A DNA stretch of 64,000 bases from Xenophilus aerolatus (GCA_030418545.1 QAIB01000015.1:1-64000); one strand, 5' to 3'. Shown: positions 8,267 through 16,320, counted from the first letter of the stretch. The notes: a model not told the origin generated them from the letters alone. Numbers and translations: made by a program.

Positions 8267-9793
8267 ATGGACACCACGCTGGTCGAGGCATTGCGCGAAG
8301 CGCTCCGGCAGGAGCATGGCGAGCCGGTCGAGCAGGTGGAGACACACATTTCCTGGGTGCTTCTGACCAGCACCGACGCGTTCAAGCTCAAGAAGCCGGT
8401 GCGCCTGCCCTTCGTCGACTTCAGCAGCGTCGCGGCGCGCAAGCACTTCTGCGACGAGGAACTTCGGCTCAATCGGCGCGTCGCTCCTGCGCTGTACCTT
8501 GACGTCTTGCCGGTGTGCGGCAGCCCGGCGTCGCCGCGGATCGGCGGTGCGGGTGCGCCGATCGACCATCTTGTGCACATGAGGCGGTTTCCGCCGTCAT
8601 CCCTGTTGTCCGATCTGCTGGGAACCGGTCGACTCGATCCTGCCCGGATCGATGGCCTGGCACAGCGGCTGCATGCCCTGCACGCCGGCGCGGAGCGCGC
8701 CGCCCCGGATTCCGGATTCGGCAGTCCGGAACGAATCGCCGGCGCGGTGGCGAAGGTGCTGGCGGGGTTGCCGACGCACCACGACGAGCGGCTGGCCACC
8801 CTCGGTGCCTGGATGCGCGACCAGGAACGCGCACTGCGCATGGCTTGGATCACACGCCAGCAAAGCGCAGCGGTGCGTGAATGCCATGGCGACCTGCATG
8901 CCGGCAATGTCGTCCTGCTGGATGGGGAGCTTGTGCCCTTCGACTGCATCGAGTTCGACCCGGCGCTGCGATGGATCGACGTGATCAGCGATGTCGCCTT
9001 CCTCACGATGGACCTGCAGGCCCGGGGCTACGAGGATCTTGCATTCCGCTTCCGGGATGTCTGGCTGCAGCACAGCGGCGACTATGAGGGGCTCAGGGTA
9101 TGGCGCTTCTACGAGGTGTACCGGGCGCTGATACGCGCCATGGCCGCGCAACTGGCGCCAAAGAGTGCACAGGGGCGGGCGACCCCCGATTACGTGGCCT
9201 GTGCCTGGCAACTGAGCCGGCAGCACCGCGTCGGGGCGCGGCTGATGATCACGCACGGCTTCTCCGGTGCGGGCAAGTCGAGCGTCGCCTCTCGATTGCT
9301 CGGTGCCCTGGGAGCGGTCCGGGTTCGGTCCGACGCTGAACGCAAGCGCCTTCACGGCCTTGGCCCGCTCGCCCGGTCGGCCGAACACGGGCTCGACATC
9401 TATGGTGAACAAGTGACGGCCCGGACCTTCGAGCGCCTGCGCGTCTGCGCGCGAGAGGCGCTGCTCGCGGGCTACCCGGTGATCGTGGACGCGAGCTTCC
9501 TTCGTCGTGCCGAGCGCCTGCAGTTCCGTGCCTTGGCCAGCGAACTGCGGGTGCCCTTCACCATTCTGGATTGCCGGGCCGACCCGCAAACCCTGCGCCG
9601 GCGGGTCGTGGCACGCGCGGCCGCAGGGCTGGACCCTTCCGAAGCCGGCCCGACGGTGCTGGAGCACCAGTTGGCACATCACGAAGCTCTGCTGGCCGAC
9701 GAGCGCGCCTGCGCCATCGAAGTGGACACGCAAGGGCCGGTGGACATTCCGTCGATCGAAGCGGCCTGGTGCGCCGCCGGCCGGTGTGCATGA
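8267..9793 (+). CDS. Two-domain kinase: aminoglycoside-phosphotransferase-like plus P-loop kinase
   Basis: Encodes 508 residues. The N-terminal 320 residues are an APH/choline-kinase-like fold with the catalytic loop CHGDLHAGN near residue 206 and the metal-binding FDCIEFDP shortly after. The C-terminal part holds a Walker A motif, GFSGAGKSS, near residue 331 and resembles zeta-toxin or gluconate-kinase-type P-loop kinases. This fusion is a known conserved family (COG2187 plus COG0645 in older schemes) without a proven substrate. It starts 17 bp after the ATPase stop and ends the operon; the next gene is convergent. Despite the APH-like fold there is no reason to call it a drug-resistance enzyme. 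Confidence 0.78.
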   Translation: MDTTLVEALREALRQEHGEPVEQVETHISWVLLTSTDAFKLKKPVRLPFVDFSSVAARKHFCDEELRLNRRVAPALYLDVLPVCGSPASPRIGGAGAPIDHLVHMRRFPPSSLLSDLLGTGRLDPARIDGLAQRLHALHAGAERAAPDSGFGSPERIAGAVAKVLAGLPTHHDERLATLGAWMRDQERALRMAWITRQQSAAVRECHGDLHAGNVVLLDGELVPFDCIEFDPALRWIDVISDVAFLTMDLQARGYEDLAFRFRDVWLQHSGDYEGLRVWRFYEVYRALIRAMAAQLAPKSAQGRATPDYVACAWQLSRQHRVGARLMITHGFSGAGKSSVASRLLGALGAVRVRSDAERKRLHGLGPLARSAEHGLDIYGEQVTARTFERLRVCAREALLAGYPVIVDASFLRRAERLQFRALASELRVPFTILDCRADPQTLRRRVVARAAAGLDPSEAGPTVLEHQLAHHEALLADERACAIEVDTQGPVDIPSIEAAWCAAGRCA

Positions 9794-9804
9794 GTGAGTC
9801 TTGC

Positions 9805-10827
9805 TCAGGGCACCAGCACCGCTGCACCTTCGATGCGGCCGTTGCGCAGGTCGGCCAGTGCCTGGTCTGCCTGTTCGAGCGGATAGGTCGCCGCGTGGAC
9901 CTGGGGAGGATGGGCCTGCGCGAAAGCCAGGAAATCCCGGGCGTCGCCGCGCGTGAGGTTGGCGACCGAGCTCAGGCTGCGTTCTTCCCACAGCAGCCGA
10001 TAGGGAAAGGCCGGTATGTCGCTCATGTGGATGCCGCCGCATACCACGCGGCCGCCCTTTCGCACCGCACGAAGCGCGGCCGGCACCAGTTCGCCCACGG
10101 GCGCGAACACAATGGCGGCGTCCAGTGACGCGGGTGGGCGCTCGTCCGATCCGCCGGCCCAGGCCGCGCCCAGGCGCCGCGCAAAGTCCTGTGTGGCAAG
10201 GTCGCCGGGCCGGGTGAACGCGAATACCTGGCGCCTCTGCGCCGTGGCGACCTGCGCCACAAGATGCGCCGCCGCGCCGAAGCCATACAGCCCCAGCCGC
10301 TGCGCGCCGTCGCCGGCCGCCCTCAGGCACCGCCAGCCGATCAGGCCCGCACACAGCAACGGCGCGAGATGGACGGCATCGGCGCCGAGCATCGACAGCG
10401 GCAGGCAGAAGGCGGCCTCGGCAATGACGTGGCTCGCAAAGCCGCCATCCCGGTGGTAGCCGGTGAATCGCGGCGCATCGCAGAGGTTCTCTCGCCCGTT
10501 CTTGCAGAACTCGCAGACCTTGCAGGTGTGGCCCAGCCACGGAACGCCGACCAGATCACCCACCGCGAATCCGGTGCCGACGGAGCCGGCTTCTTCCACG
10601 ATGCCCACGATCTCGTGCCCCGGCACGATCGGCAGCACCGGCAAGGGGAGTTCTCCGTCGACGATGTGAAGGTCGGTGCGGCACACGGCGCACGCGAGCA
10701 CGCGAAGTCGCAACTCTCCAGGCCCGGGGCTGGGGACCGTGCGCCATTGCAGTTCCAGTGGCGTCCGCGGCGCGTTCAGGACCATGGCGCGCATGGCCGA
10801 TGCGTGGCAGACCAGGGCTTCGGGCAT
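9805..10827 (-). CDS. Zinc-dependent alcohol dehydrogenase (MDR family, AdhA-like)
   Basis: About 340 residues. The catalytic zinc ligands are visible in CAVCRTDLH and PGHEIVG; the structural zinc lobe is CKVCEFCKNGRENLC (four cysteines). The cofactor-binding region shows LYGFGAAAHLVAQVA, a slightly altered G-x-G-x-x-G nucleotide motif. It should oxidise or reduce a small alcohol/aldehyde with NAD(P). The gene lies 40-odd bp downstream of hsp20 on the same strand and would share its FNR-type promoter, suggesting a redox-balancing role at low oxygen. Start is uncertain between 10854, 10827 (GGAAA upstream) and 10794. Confidence 0.88.
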   Translation of the reverse strand: MPEALVCHASAMRAMVLNAPRTPLELQWRTVPSPGPGELRLRVLACAVCRTDLHIVDGELPLPVLPIVPGHEIVGIVEEAGSVGTGFAVGDLVGVPWLGHTCKVCEFCKNGRENLCDAPRFTGYHRDGGFASHVIAEAAFCLPLSMLGADAVHLAPLLCAGLIGWRCLRAAGDGAQRLGLYGFGAAAHLVAQVATAQRRQVFAFTRPGDLATQDFARRLGAAWAGGSDERPPASLDAAIVFAPVGELVPAALRAVRKGGRVVCGGIHMSDIPAFPYRLLWEERSLSSVANLTRGDARDFLAFAQAHPPQVHAATYPLEQADQALADLRNGRIEGAAVLVP

Positions 10828-10869
10828 GGGTTTCCGGATCTGCACGCAGCGCACCGTATGCCGCAGCGC

Positions 10870-11301
10870 TCACTGGATCTTCAGCAGCTTCTGGCTGGCG
10901 CCTTCCCGCTTGGGCAGCGTCAGCCGCAGGATGCCGTCCTCCAGCTTCGCTACGGCGTTCTTGTCATCGACCTCGCTGGCCAGTGAGAATCCCCTCGAGA
11001 CGCTGCCGCGGAAGGTCTCCCTGACGATCGACCGGCCGGACTTGCGCTCTTCGTCCTTGTTGATCTCCGCTGCGATCGACACGTAGCTGCCGTCGATCGA
11101 CACGCGGACATCCTCCTTCTTGGCGCCGGGAATCTCGGCCGTGACGAGATATTCCTTGTCGTTCTCCGAGATGTCCACGCGGATGTCGGCCGGCAACTCG
11201 GTCTCGTCGAGCAGTTGCAATGGTCGGGCCCAGCGTCGAAGCATCTCCGGCAGGAAGTTCTCGACTCGGTCCAGGCGAGACAGGGCGGTGGTCATGGTCA
11301 T
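10870..11301 (-). CDS. Small heat-shock protein, Hsp20 / alpha-crystallin family
   Basis: Encodes 143 residues. An alpha-crystallin domain spans about 40-140 (ADIRVDISENDKEYLVTAEI, then PGAKKEDVRVSIDG) and ends with the signature region GILRLTLPKRE and the C-terminal K-L-L-K-I-Q tail, a variant of the I-x-I anchor. It is an ATP-independent holdase that keeps unfolding proteins soluble. The ATG at 11301 follows CGAGGAGCA on the minus strand, which fixes the start. No RpoH-type promoter was recognised; instead an FNR-type box with a well-placed -10 lies upstream at 11359-11372. Confidence 0.92.
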   Translation of the reverse strand: MTMTTALSRLDRVENFLPEMLRRWARPLQLLDETELPADIRVDISENDKEYLVTAEIPGAKKEDVRVSIDGSYVSIAAEINKDEERKSGRSIVRETFRGSVSRGFSLASEVDDKNAVAKLEDGILRLTLPKREGASQKLLKIQ

Positions 11302-11330
11302 TGCTCCTCGAATGAGTTGAAGGGCCCTCC

Positions 11331-11372
11331 AATCTAGGGACTCGGATCGGCAGTTCGGTTGCGCTGTGTCAA
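11331..11372 (-). promoter_or_regulatory. FNR-type box and -10 for hsp20-adh
   Basis: On the minus strand TTGACACAGCGCAA occupies 11372-11359. A -10-like TAGATT lies at 11336-11331, exactly 29.5-34.5 bp from the box centre, as in class II FNR promoters. Predicted transcription start is near 11324, 23 nt before the hsp20 ATG. Confidence 0.68.
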
Positions 11373-11499
11373 GCCGGTGGCGCTCGGGTCGGCCGGGGGT
11401 GCGAACCTGCTGTTCGTCCTCGCGTCGCCCCTGCGAAGAAGCACTGCCGCGACGTGCTCGGGCCAGGGCTTCGGGGTCCATGGGCACCTTGCGGCAACC

Positions 11500-11541
11500 T
11501 TGCGCGAGCGCAAGGGTCCCGCCGGCGGATCGGGAGCTAAT
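11500..11541 (+). promoter_or_regulatory. FNR-type box and -10 for cytochrome c / usp
   Basis: TTGCGCGAGCGCAA (11500-11513) is a full palindrome of two TTGCG half-sites. GCTAAT at 11536-11541 sits at the class II -10 distance, giving a start near 11548. A GGAGAGAG ribosome site follows immediately before an ATG at 11563, in frame with the cytochrome gene. Confidence 0.58.
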
Positions 11542-11703
11542 GGAGGCATTGCGGAGAGAGCCATGACTGTCGATGCCATCCCCTCGTGCATGCATGAAAT
11601 CGACGCCCCGGCACGGCCGTGGTGTTTGCAGCGGAACGCGACCTCCGCCGGCACGAGCCGGCACGAGCAGGAGGCGGCCGCAGGTGTCCGACATGCAGTC
11701 GTC

Positions 11704-12108
11704 ATGCGTCCAGCGCTCGAAGGAAGGACCCGCTGCCGCGGTGCCCGCCTGCCGAGCCGCTTCGCGGCATCACTGGCCATCGCGATGGCGAGCTTGAACC
11801 TGGCACCCGCCTGGGCGCAGTCGCGCGGGGAGCTGCTGTACACGACCAACTGCATCGCCTGTCACACCGAGCAGGTGCATTGGCGCGATCGAAAGCTCGT
11901 GCGCGACTGGAACTCCCTCACCGAGCAGGTGCGGCGCTGGCAGGACGTTGCATCGCTCGGCTGGCGGGACGACGACATCGTGGCAGTTGCTCGCTACCTG
12001 AACCATCGCTACTACGGCTTCGACCCCGCCGACGGCAAGGCGTCGCTTCGAAGCCTCGGGCCCGTATCGCCGCCCCCGTTGTCGGCGGACTGCAGACGGA
12101 CGACTTGA
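11704..12108 (+). CDS. Monohaem c-type cytochrome, exported
   Basis: About 134 residues from this ATG. A signal peptide (positively charged start, then AASLAIAMASLNLAPAWAQS with A-x-A cleavage) precedes a single haem-binding motif, CIACH, near residue 50 (TTNCIACHTEQVHWRD). A C-terminal helix region (DDDIVAVARYLNHRYYGF) fits a small class I-like cytochrome fold, although a clear distal methionine is not obvious. It should carry electrons in the periplasm. An in-frame ATG at 11563 has a much better ribosome site and matches the predicted transcript start, but would put about 47 residues before the signal peptide; the true start is unsettled. Co-transcribed with the universal stress gene 21 bp downstream. 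Confidence 0.72.
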   Translation: MRPALEGRTRCRGARLPSRFAASLAIAMASLNLAPAWAQSRGELLYTTNCIACHTEQVHWRDRKLVRDWNSLTEQVRRWQDVASLGWRDDDIVAVARYLNHRYYGFDPADGKASLRSLGPVSPPPLSADCRRTT

Positions 12109-12128
12109 TCCGACCCAAGGAGAAAACC

Positions 12129-12575
12129 ATGTACTCGAGAATTCTGGTTCCGATCGACGGCAGCAAGACGGCGCAGCGTGGCTTCGAAGAAGCCGTTCGC
12201 CTGGCACGCGAGCTCAAGAGCGACCTGCACCTCCTGCATGTCATCGACGACTTTCCTTCGATGATGGAAATGTCGGCGCTGACAAGTTTCGAGGCGGCCT
12301 TGAGGGAGATGAGAAGCTACGGCGAGAAGGTGCTCGCGGATGCCGTCAAGCGAGCCGCGGAGTCGGGCGTGTCGAGCGGCAGCAGTGTGCGCGAAGTCGT
12401 GGGCGAGCGCGTGTCCGACGTGATCGTCGACGAGGCCGCCAAGGCAGGCTGTGAACTGATCGTCATGGGAACGCACGGGCGTCGCGGCGTCAGCCGCGTT
12501 GCCCTGGGAAGCGACGCGGAGAACGTGTTGCGCAGCAGTTCCATCCCGGTTCTTCTGGTCCGCAGCGCGTCCTAG
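12129..12575 (+). CDS. Universal stress protein, UspA family
   Basis: Encodes 148 residues, the standard length of a single-domain Usp. It begins YSRILVPIDGS and ends with the ATP-binding signature VMGTHGRRGVSRVALGSDAE followed by VPVLLVR-like ILVRS (IPVLLVRSAS). Such proteins are cytoplasmic, often ATP-binding dimers that promote survival during growth arrest, anoxia or oxidative stress. The ATG is preceded by AAGGAGAAA with ideal spacing. It follows the cytochrome gene and shares the FNR-type promoter at 11500. A second, two-domain Usp lies at 32251. Confidence 0.92.
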   Translation: MYSRILVPIDGSKTAQRGFEEAVRLARELKSDLHLLHVIDDFPSMMEMSALTSFEAALREMRSYGEKVLADAVKRAAESGVSSGSSVREVVGERVSDVIVDEAAKAGCELIVMGTHGRRGVSRVALGSDAENVLRSSSIPVLLVRSAS

Positions 12576-12614
12576 GGCCCGGCCAGCGCGCCGCCCGGCC
12601 GCTGCAGCGCGGAT

Positions 12615-13373
12615 TCAGGCGAGCAATCCGCCCGGCGTCTCGAGCTGCCGCTTGACCGAAGCCAGGAAGCGCGCACCGACCGCCCCATCGATCACGCGGT
12701 GGTCGTATACCAAGGTCAGGGGCAGCATGGGTCGCGCAATCAGGCGACCTTCGACGTCGACCACCTTGGGGGCCGCACGTGCCATGCCGAGGATCGCCAA
12801 TTCCGGCGCATTGATGATCGGAATGAAGCCGGTTCCCCCGAGGCTGCCGAGGTTCGAGACCGTGAAGCAGGCGCCCTCCGCGTCGCTCAGCTCCAGCTTG
12901 CCGGCCCTGGCCTTGGCCGCCAGTGCATCGATGTCCTGCGCGATCTCCTGAAGTCCTTTGCGATCGACATCGCGCAGCACGGGTGCGAGCAGGCCGATGG
13001 GCGTCTCGGCGGCGAAGGCGATATGGCAATAGCGCTTGAGCACCAGGTTCCTGCCGCTCGCGTCCAGCGAGGCGTTGACTTCGGGAAACTCCCCGAGCGC
13101 ACGCGCACAGGCGCGCATCACGAAGCTCAGCAGCGTTGGCTTCCTGCGGGACGTTTCGCCCTGCGAAGCTTGCCCGCGCAGCGCCAGCAGCGCGGTGACG
13201 TCGACCTCGTCGAACTGCGCGACGTGCGGCACGTCGCTCCAGCTGGCCTGCAAGCGGCGCGCGATGACCTCGCGGATGCGCCCCATCGGACGGACCTCGA
13301 CGGGACCGAACAGCGCGTAGTCGTAGGTCTCGACGCCCGGTCGCGCGGGCGACCCGTCGGTGGCGGCAGCCAT
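12615..13373 (-). CDS. 2-oxoacid dehydrogenase E2 catalytic core (acyltransferase) without lipoyl domain
   Basis: Encodes 252 residues, roughly the size of the catalytic domain alone. The active-site motif YDHRVIDGAVGA is intact near residue 225; the fold blocks ARRLQASWSDVPH, CFTVSNLGSLGG and FIPIINAPE agree with E2 acetyl/acyltransferases. A normal E2 also has one to three N-terminal lipoyl domains and an E1/E3-binding segment. Here the lipoyl domain is a separate gene at 13724, with a DUF6506-like gene between them. It would transfer the acyl group from the lipoyl arm to CoA. Last gene of the minus-strand operon starting at 16314. Confidence 0.85.
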   Translation of the reverse strand: MAAATDGSPARPGVETYDYALFGPVEVRPMGRIREVIARRLQASWSDVPHVAQFDEVDVTALLALRGQASQGETSRRKPTLLSFVMRACARALGEFPEVNASLDASGRNLVLKRYCHIAFAAETPIGLLAPVLRDVDRKGLQEIAQDIDALAAKARAGKLELSDAEGACFTVSNLGSLGGTGFIPIINAPELAILGMARAAPKVVDVEGRLIARPMLPLTLVYDHRVIDGAVGARFLASVKRQLETPGGLLA

Positions 13374-13377
13374 GGCG

Positions 13378-13692
13378 TCAGGACCGGCCTGCGAAGACCT
13401 GGTCCCCGCTCTTGCCGCCCAGGCCGGGATGGGCGTCAAAGCGGACCACGCCCACGGTGGCACGTCCGCCTGCGGCGCGCGCGACGCGCGCCGTGCCATC
13501 GATGCCGAAGCCGCCGCACAGCTCGATTGCCGAGACGCCGGCGTCCGCCAGTGCCTTTGCGCACGCCTCGGCCCGGGCGTAGTCCGGTGCGCCCAGGACG
13601 GTGAGCTCGACCTCCGGGGTGTGCAGCACGGCGCGATGGGCGTCCGGGTCGGCACCCGGTGCCAGGAAGATGAATGCGGCCTTGAGGGTCAT
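13378..13692 (-). CDS. DUF6506-like small protein
   Basis: Encodes 104 residues. The sequence begins KAAFIFLAPGADP and holds AIELCGGFG and VGVVRFDAHPGLGGKSGDQVF, which I recognise as the pattern of the DUF6506 family; this assignment is from memory. No function is known to me. A cysteine in ELCGGFG and a histidine in FDAHPG are conserved-looking and could be catalytic or metal-binding. It stands between the lipoyl-domain gene and the E2 core gene, with only 4 bp to the latter, so a role linked to the 2-oxoacid dehydrogenase complex is suggested by position only. Confidence 0.72.
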   Translation of the reverse strand: MTLKAAFIFLAPGADPDAHRAVLHTPEVELTVLGAPDYARAEACAKALADAGVSAIELCGGFGIDGTARVARAAGGRATVGVVRFDAHPGLGGKSGDQVFAGRS

Positions 13693-13723
13693 GATGAACT
13701 CCGAACGGGTGGAAGGAGCCGCT

Positions 13724-14032
13724 TCAGACGCGCAGCTCCGGCTTGAAATCGGCCACGAAGCGGTCGATCTGGGCGTCGTCCGCGTCGGGCGGCGCTATGA
13801 CGCCGACCAGCTCGCCCACGGCCAGGGTGGTGCCGACGGGAACCACCTGTCTGCGCAGGACGCCTGGGCACGGTGCGGCGCATTCGCTGGTCACCTTCTC
13901 GGTCTCGACGTCGAACACCGGGTCGCCGGCGCGCAACGCCACGCCTGGCGCTGCATGCCAGGCGGCCACCGTGCCTTCCTTCATCGTCAGGCCGAGCTGG
14001 GGCATGGTGAGTGCCACGACGCGATCGCTCAT
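13724..14032 (-). CDS. Stand-alone lipoyl-domain protein of a 2-oxoacid dehydrogenase
   Basis: Encodes 102 residues forming one biotinyl/lipoyl domain. The lipoylation site is the lysine in DVETEKVTSE near residue 47, placed in the expected beta-turn; MPQLGLTMKEGTVAAW at the start and AVGELVGVI near the end are the symmetric halves of the barrel. The protein would be the swinging arm that carries the acyl group between E1 and the separate E2 core. The start ATG overlaps the E1-beta stop (ATGA), showing tight coupling. The C-terminal 20 residues (DADDAQIDRFVADFKPELRV) extend past the domain and might be a docking segment. Confidence 0.88.
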   Translation of the reverse strand: MSDRVVALTMPQLGLTMKEGTVAAWHAAPGVALRAGDPVFDVETEKVTSECAAPCPGVLRRQVVPVGTTLAVGELVGVIAPPDADDAQIDRFVADFKPELRV

Positions 14033-15042
14033 GGCGTCCAGCCCACGGTGTTGCGCACGGTCTCCTCGATGCGCGCCGGGCTCGGGATGTAGGCGTCTTC
14101 CAGGCCCGGCGAGAAGGGCACGGGTGTATGCGGCGGGCAGACCATTCTGATCGGCGCCTTCAGCCGACCGAATGCCGCCTCGGCGACCAGTGCCGAGATG
14201 TCGGTGGCGATGTTGCAGCGTGGGTTGGCCTCATCGACCAGGACCAGTCTGCCGGTCTTCTCCACGCTGGCGAGGATGGCGCCGGTGTCCAAGGGCGACG
14301 TCGTCCGCAGATCGAGCACCTCACAGTCCACGCCGCGGCCCGCCAGGGCCTGGGCTGCATGCAGCGCGTGCTTCACCATGCGCCCGCAGGCGACGATGCT
14401 GGCGTCGCGGCCCTCGCGCGCCACCCGCGCCTGGCCGAGCGGGATCGCATAGGGCTCGTCCGGCACCTCCTCGGTGTCCTCGTACAGCGCCTTGTGTTCG
14501 AAGAAGATCACCGGGTCGTCGTCGCGGATCGACTGGATCATGAGGCCCTTGGCCTCGTAGGGCGAGGAGGGGATGACGACCTTCAGCCCCGGCACGTGCG
14601 TGAAGACCGGGTACAGGCACTGGCTGTGCTGGCTGGCCGCGCGCAGCCCCGCGCCGTACAGCGTCCGTATCGTCACCGGCGTCGTCGCCTTGCCACCGAA
14701 CATGTAGCGGAACTTGGCCATCTGGTTGATGATCTGGTCGCCGCAGACACCGAAGAAGTCGACGAACATCAACTGGGCGATCGGCCTCAGGCCGGCCACT
14801 GCCGCGCCGGCTGCCGCCCCGATGAAGGCGCTCTCGCTGATCGGCGTGTCGAAGATGCGTTCGCGACCGAACTCGCCCAGCAGGCCCTTGCTGGCGCCCA
14901 GTACGTCGCCCCAGGCGTCCTGTTGTCCCTTGGCGCCCATGCCGCCGGCGATGTCTTCACCGAGCGCAATGACCGTGGGGTCGCGTTCCATCTCCTGGCG
15001 CATCGCCTCATTGAGCGCCGTGCGGAAGGACTTCTTGCTCAT
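14029..15042 (-). CDS. 2-oxoacid dehydrogenase E1 component, beta subunit
   Basis: Encodes 337 residues, the usual length. It matches PdhB/AcoB proteins: ALGEDIAGGMGAKGQ near the start, DTPISESAFIGAAAGAA, QIINQMAKFRYMFGG, and the C-terminal transketolase domain with EVLDLRTTSPLDTGAI. With the alpha subunit it forms the thiamine-diphosphate E1 that decarboxylates a 2-oxoacid (pyruvate, acetoin or a branched-chain acid). The GAKGQ form and the acoA/acoB-like gene order favour an acetoin- or pyruvate-type complex, but the substrate is not certain. It lies 11 bp after the alpha gene. Confidence 0.92.
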   Translation of the reverse strand: MSKKSFRTALNEAMRQEMERDPTVIALGEDIAGGMGAKGQQDAWGDVLGASKGLLGEFGRERIFDTPISESAFIGAAAGAAVAGLRPIAQLMFVDFFGVCGDQIINQMAKFRYMFGGKATTPVTIRTLYGAGLRAASQHSQCLYPVFTHVPGLKVVIPSSPYEAKGLMIQSIRDDDPVIFFEHKALYEDTEEVPDEPYAIPLGQARVAREGRDASIVACGRMVKHALHAAQALAGRGVDCEVLDLRTTSPLDTGAILASVEKTGRLVLVDEANPRCNIATDISALVAEAAFGRLKAPIRMVCPPHTPVPFSPGLEDAYIPSPARIEETVRNTVGWTP

Positions 15043-15053
15043 GGCCGTCTCCT

Positions 15054-16022
15054 TCAGTAGGTCTTGTACACGTCGGTCAGCAGGTCCGCGGCGTCTGGCG
15101 AAGGCGCGCTCTTGGCGTCGCGCAGCGCCGTCTCGATCGCGCCGTGCACCTCGGCCTCGATTTCGTCGAGGTCGGCTGCGGGCACGAGCCCCGAACTGAT
15201 CAGCCGGGCGCGCATGAACTTCAGGCAGTCCAGGAAGTTGCGCTCCTCGGCGACCTCACCGGGCGGGCGGTAGGTCATCTGATCGCCTTCGAAGTGCCCG
15301 TAGTAGCGCGTGAACTCGACATGCAGGAACTGCGGGCCGCCGCCGGCGCGCATGCGGTCCACGGCTTCCTTGGCCGCGCGGTAGACGGCAAAGAAGTCGT
15401 GTCCGTCGACGCGGTTGCCAGGGATTCCGAAGCCTTCTGCCCGTCGGACCGGGTTGTGTCCCCCGATCGACCATGCGCTGGCAGTGCTTTCGGCATAGCC
15501 GTTGTCCTCGAGCACGAAGAACACCGGCAGCGAATAGACGGCCGCAAGGTTCATGGACTCGAGCGTCGTGCCCTGGTTGAAGCCGCCGTCGCCGAAGAAC
15601 GCCACCGCGACGTCATGGGTACGCCTGACCTTCGCAGCGAGCGCCGCGCCGCAGACCAGTGGCGGCCCGCCGCCGACGATGCCGTTGGCGCCGAGCATGC
15701 CCTTGGAAATATCGGCAATGTGCATCGAGCCACCCTTGCCCTTGCACAGGCCGCCCTGGCGCCCGAAGATCTCTTTCATCATTCCCGTCACATCGCATCC
15801 CTTGGCGATGGCATGCCCGTGCCCGCGGTGCGTGCTGGCAATGAAGTCGCGCTCCGTCAATTGCAGGCAGACGCCGACCGCCGAGGCTTCTTCGCCCGCA
15901 TACAGGTGTACGAAGCCCGGGATCTGGCCGGTCGCGAACTCCTGGTGAACGCGCTCCTCGAACTCGCGGATCGTGGACATCGCTCGATACGCACTCCCGA
16001 GTTGCTCACTGCTCATCTGCAT
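15054..16022 (-). CDS. 2-oxoacid dehydrogenase E1 component, alpha subunit
   Basis: Encodes 322 residues. The thiamine-diphosphate motif is visible as FFGDGGFNQGTT followed about 27 residues later by LEDNGYAEST (GDG...N). The lid and channel segment RGHGHAIAKGCDV and the GKGGSMHIADISKGMLGANG loop are typical for AcoA/PdhA proteins. It catalyses the decarboxylation half of E1. The start at 16022 is set by the upstream CAAGGAG on the minus strand. It follows the small gene at 16042 with 19 bp between and belongs to the FNR-box operon beginning at 16314. No E3 (dihydrolipoamide dehydrogenase) gene is in the window, so the complex would borrow one. Confidence 0.92.
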   Translation of the reverse strand: MQMSSEQLGSAYRAMSTIREFEERVHQEFATGQIPGFVHLYAGEEASAVGVCLQLTERDFIASTHRGHGHAIAKGCDVTGMMKEIFGRQGGLCKGKGGSMHIADISKGMLGANGIVGGGPPLVCGAALAAKVRRTHDVAVAFFGDGGFNQGTTLESMNLAAVYSLPVFFVLEDNGYAESTASAWSIGGHNPVRRAEGFGIPGNRVDGHDFFAVYRAAKEAVDRMRAGGGPQFLHVEFTRYYGHFEGDQMTYRPPGEVAEERNFLDCLKFMRARLISSGLVPAADLDEIEAEVHGAIETALRDAKSAPSPDAADLLTDVYKTY

Positions 16023-16041
16023 GGTCGGCTCCTTGTCTCCG

Positions 16042-16314
16042 TCATGGCCGTCGGCGGCTGGCCGTCGCCCCTGCGGCGGCCGGCGGGGTTGGCCCTTGTA
16101 TCGACGCGAAGAGGACATCGCTGCGTTGGCCGTCAAGCCTCCGGGCCTTGGCGGCGCGAGACCAGCGGCGAGCGCCCGCAGTCGCGATGCGGATGGCCTT
16201 GCCTTCTTCGATCCCCTGGCGCAGCAACGCGTTCGCGATCTCGATCGCCTTCCGAAGCACGGGTTCGGGCAGGTTGCGCATCGAGGCCGGGTAGCGTTCG
16301 GGCGTCCAGGGCAT
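16042..16314 (-). CDS. Small conserved protein with KAIEIANALL motif
   Basis: Encodes 90 residues. The N-terminal half (MPWTPERYPASMRNLPEP, then LRKAIEIANALLRQG) is a pattern I recall from small uncharacterised bacterial proteins of about 60-70 residues with alternating charged helices ending GKAIRIATAGARRW. The C-terminal 25 residues (from about 65) are Pro/Ala rich and differ from those relatives. No signal or membrane segment. Function unknown. It heads the 2-oxoacid dehydrogenase operon; the predicted FNR-dependent transcript start (about 16314) falls on this ATG, so it may be read from a leaderless message or from a later ATG at 16281. Confidence 0.62.
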   Translation of the reverse strand: MPWTPERYPASMRNLPEPVLRKAIEIANALLRQGIEEGKAIRIATAGARRWSRAAKARRLDGQRSDVLFASIQGPTPPAAAGATASRRRP

Positions 16315-16320
16315 GTGGCG

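Noticed and set aside
5439-8345. Minus-strand open frame of 968 codons opposite the P-type ATPase
   Set aside because: Same reason: codon-bias shadow with low-complexity composition; the ATPase on the plus strand carries every family motif.
12096-12109. TTGATCCGACCCAA as a further FNR box
   Set aside because: The second half-site is CCCAA rather than CGCAA or ATCAA, and it lies inside the end of the cytochrome gene only 20 bp from the usp ATG, which leaves no room for a promoter.
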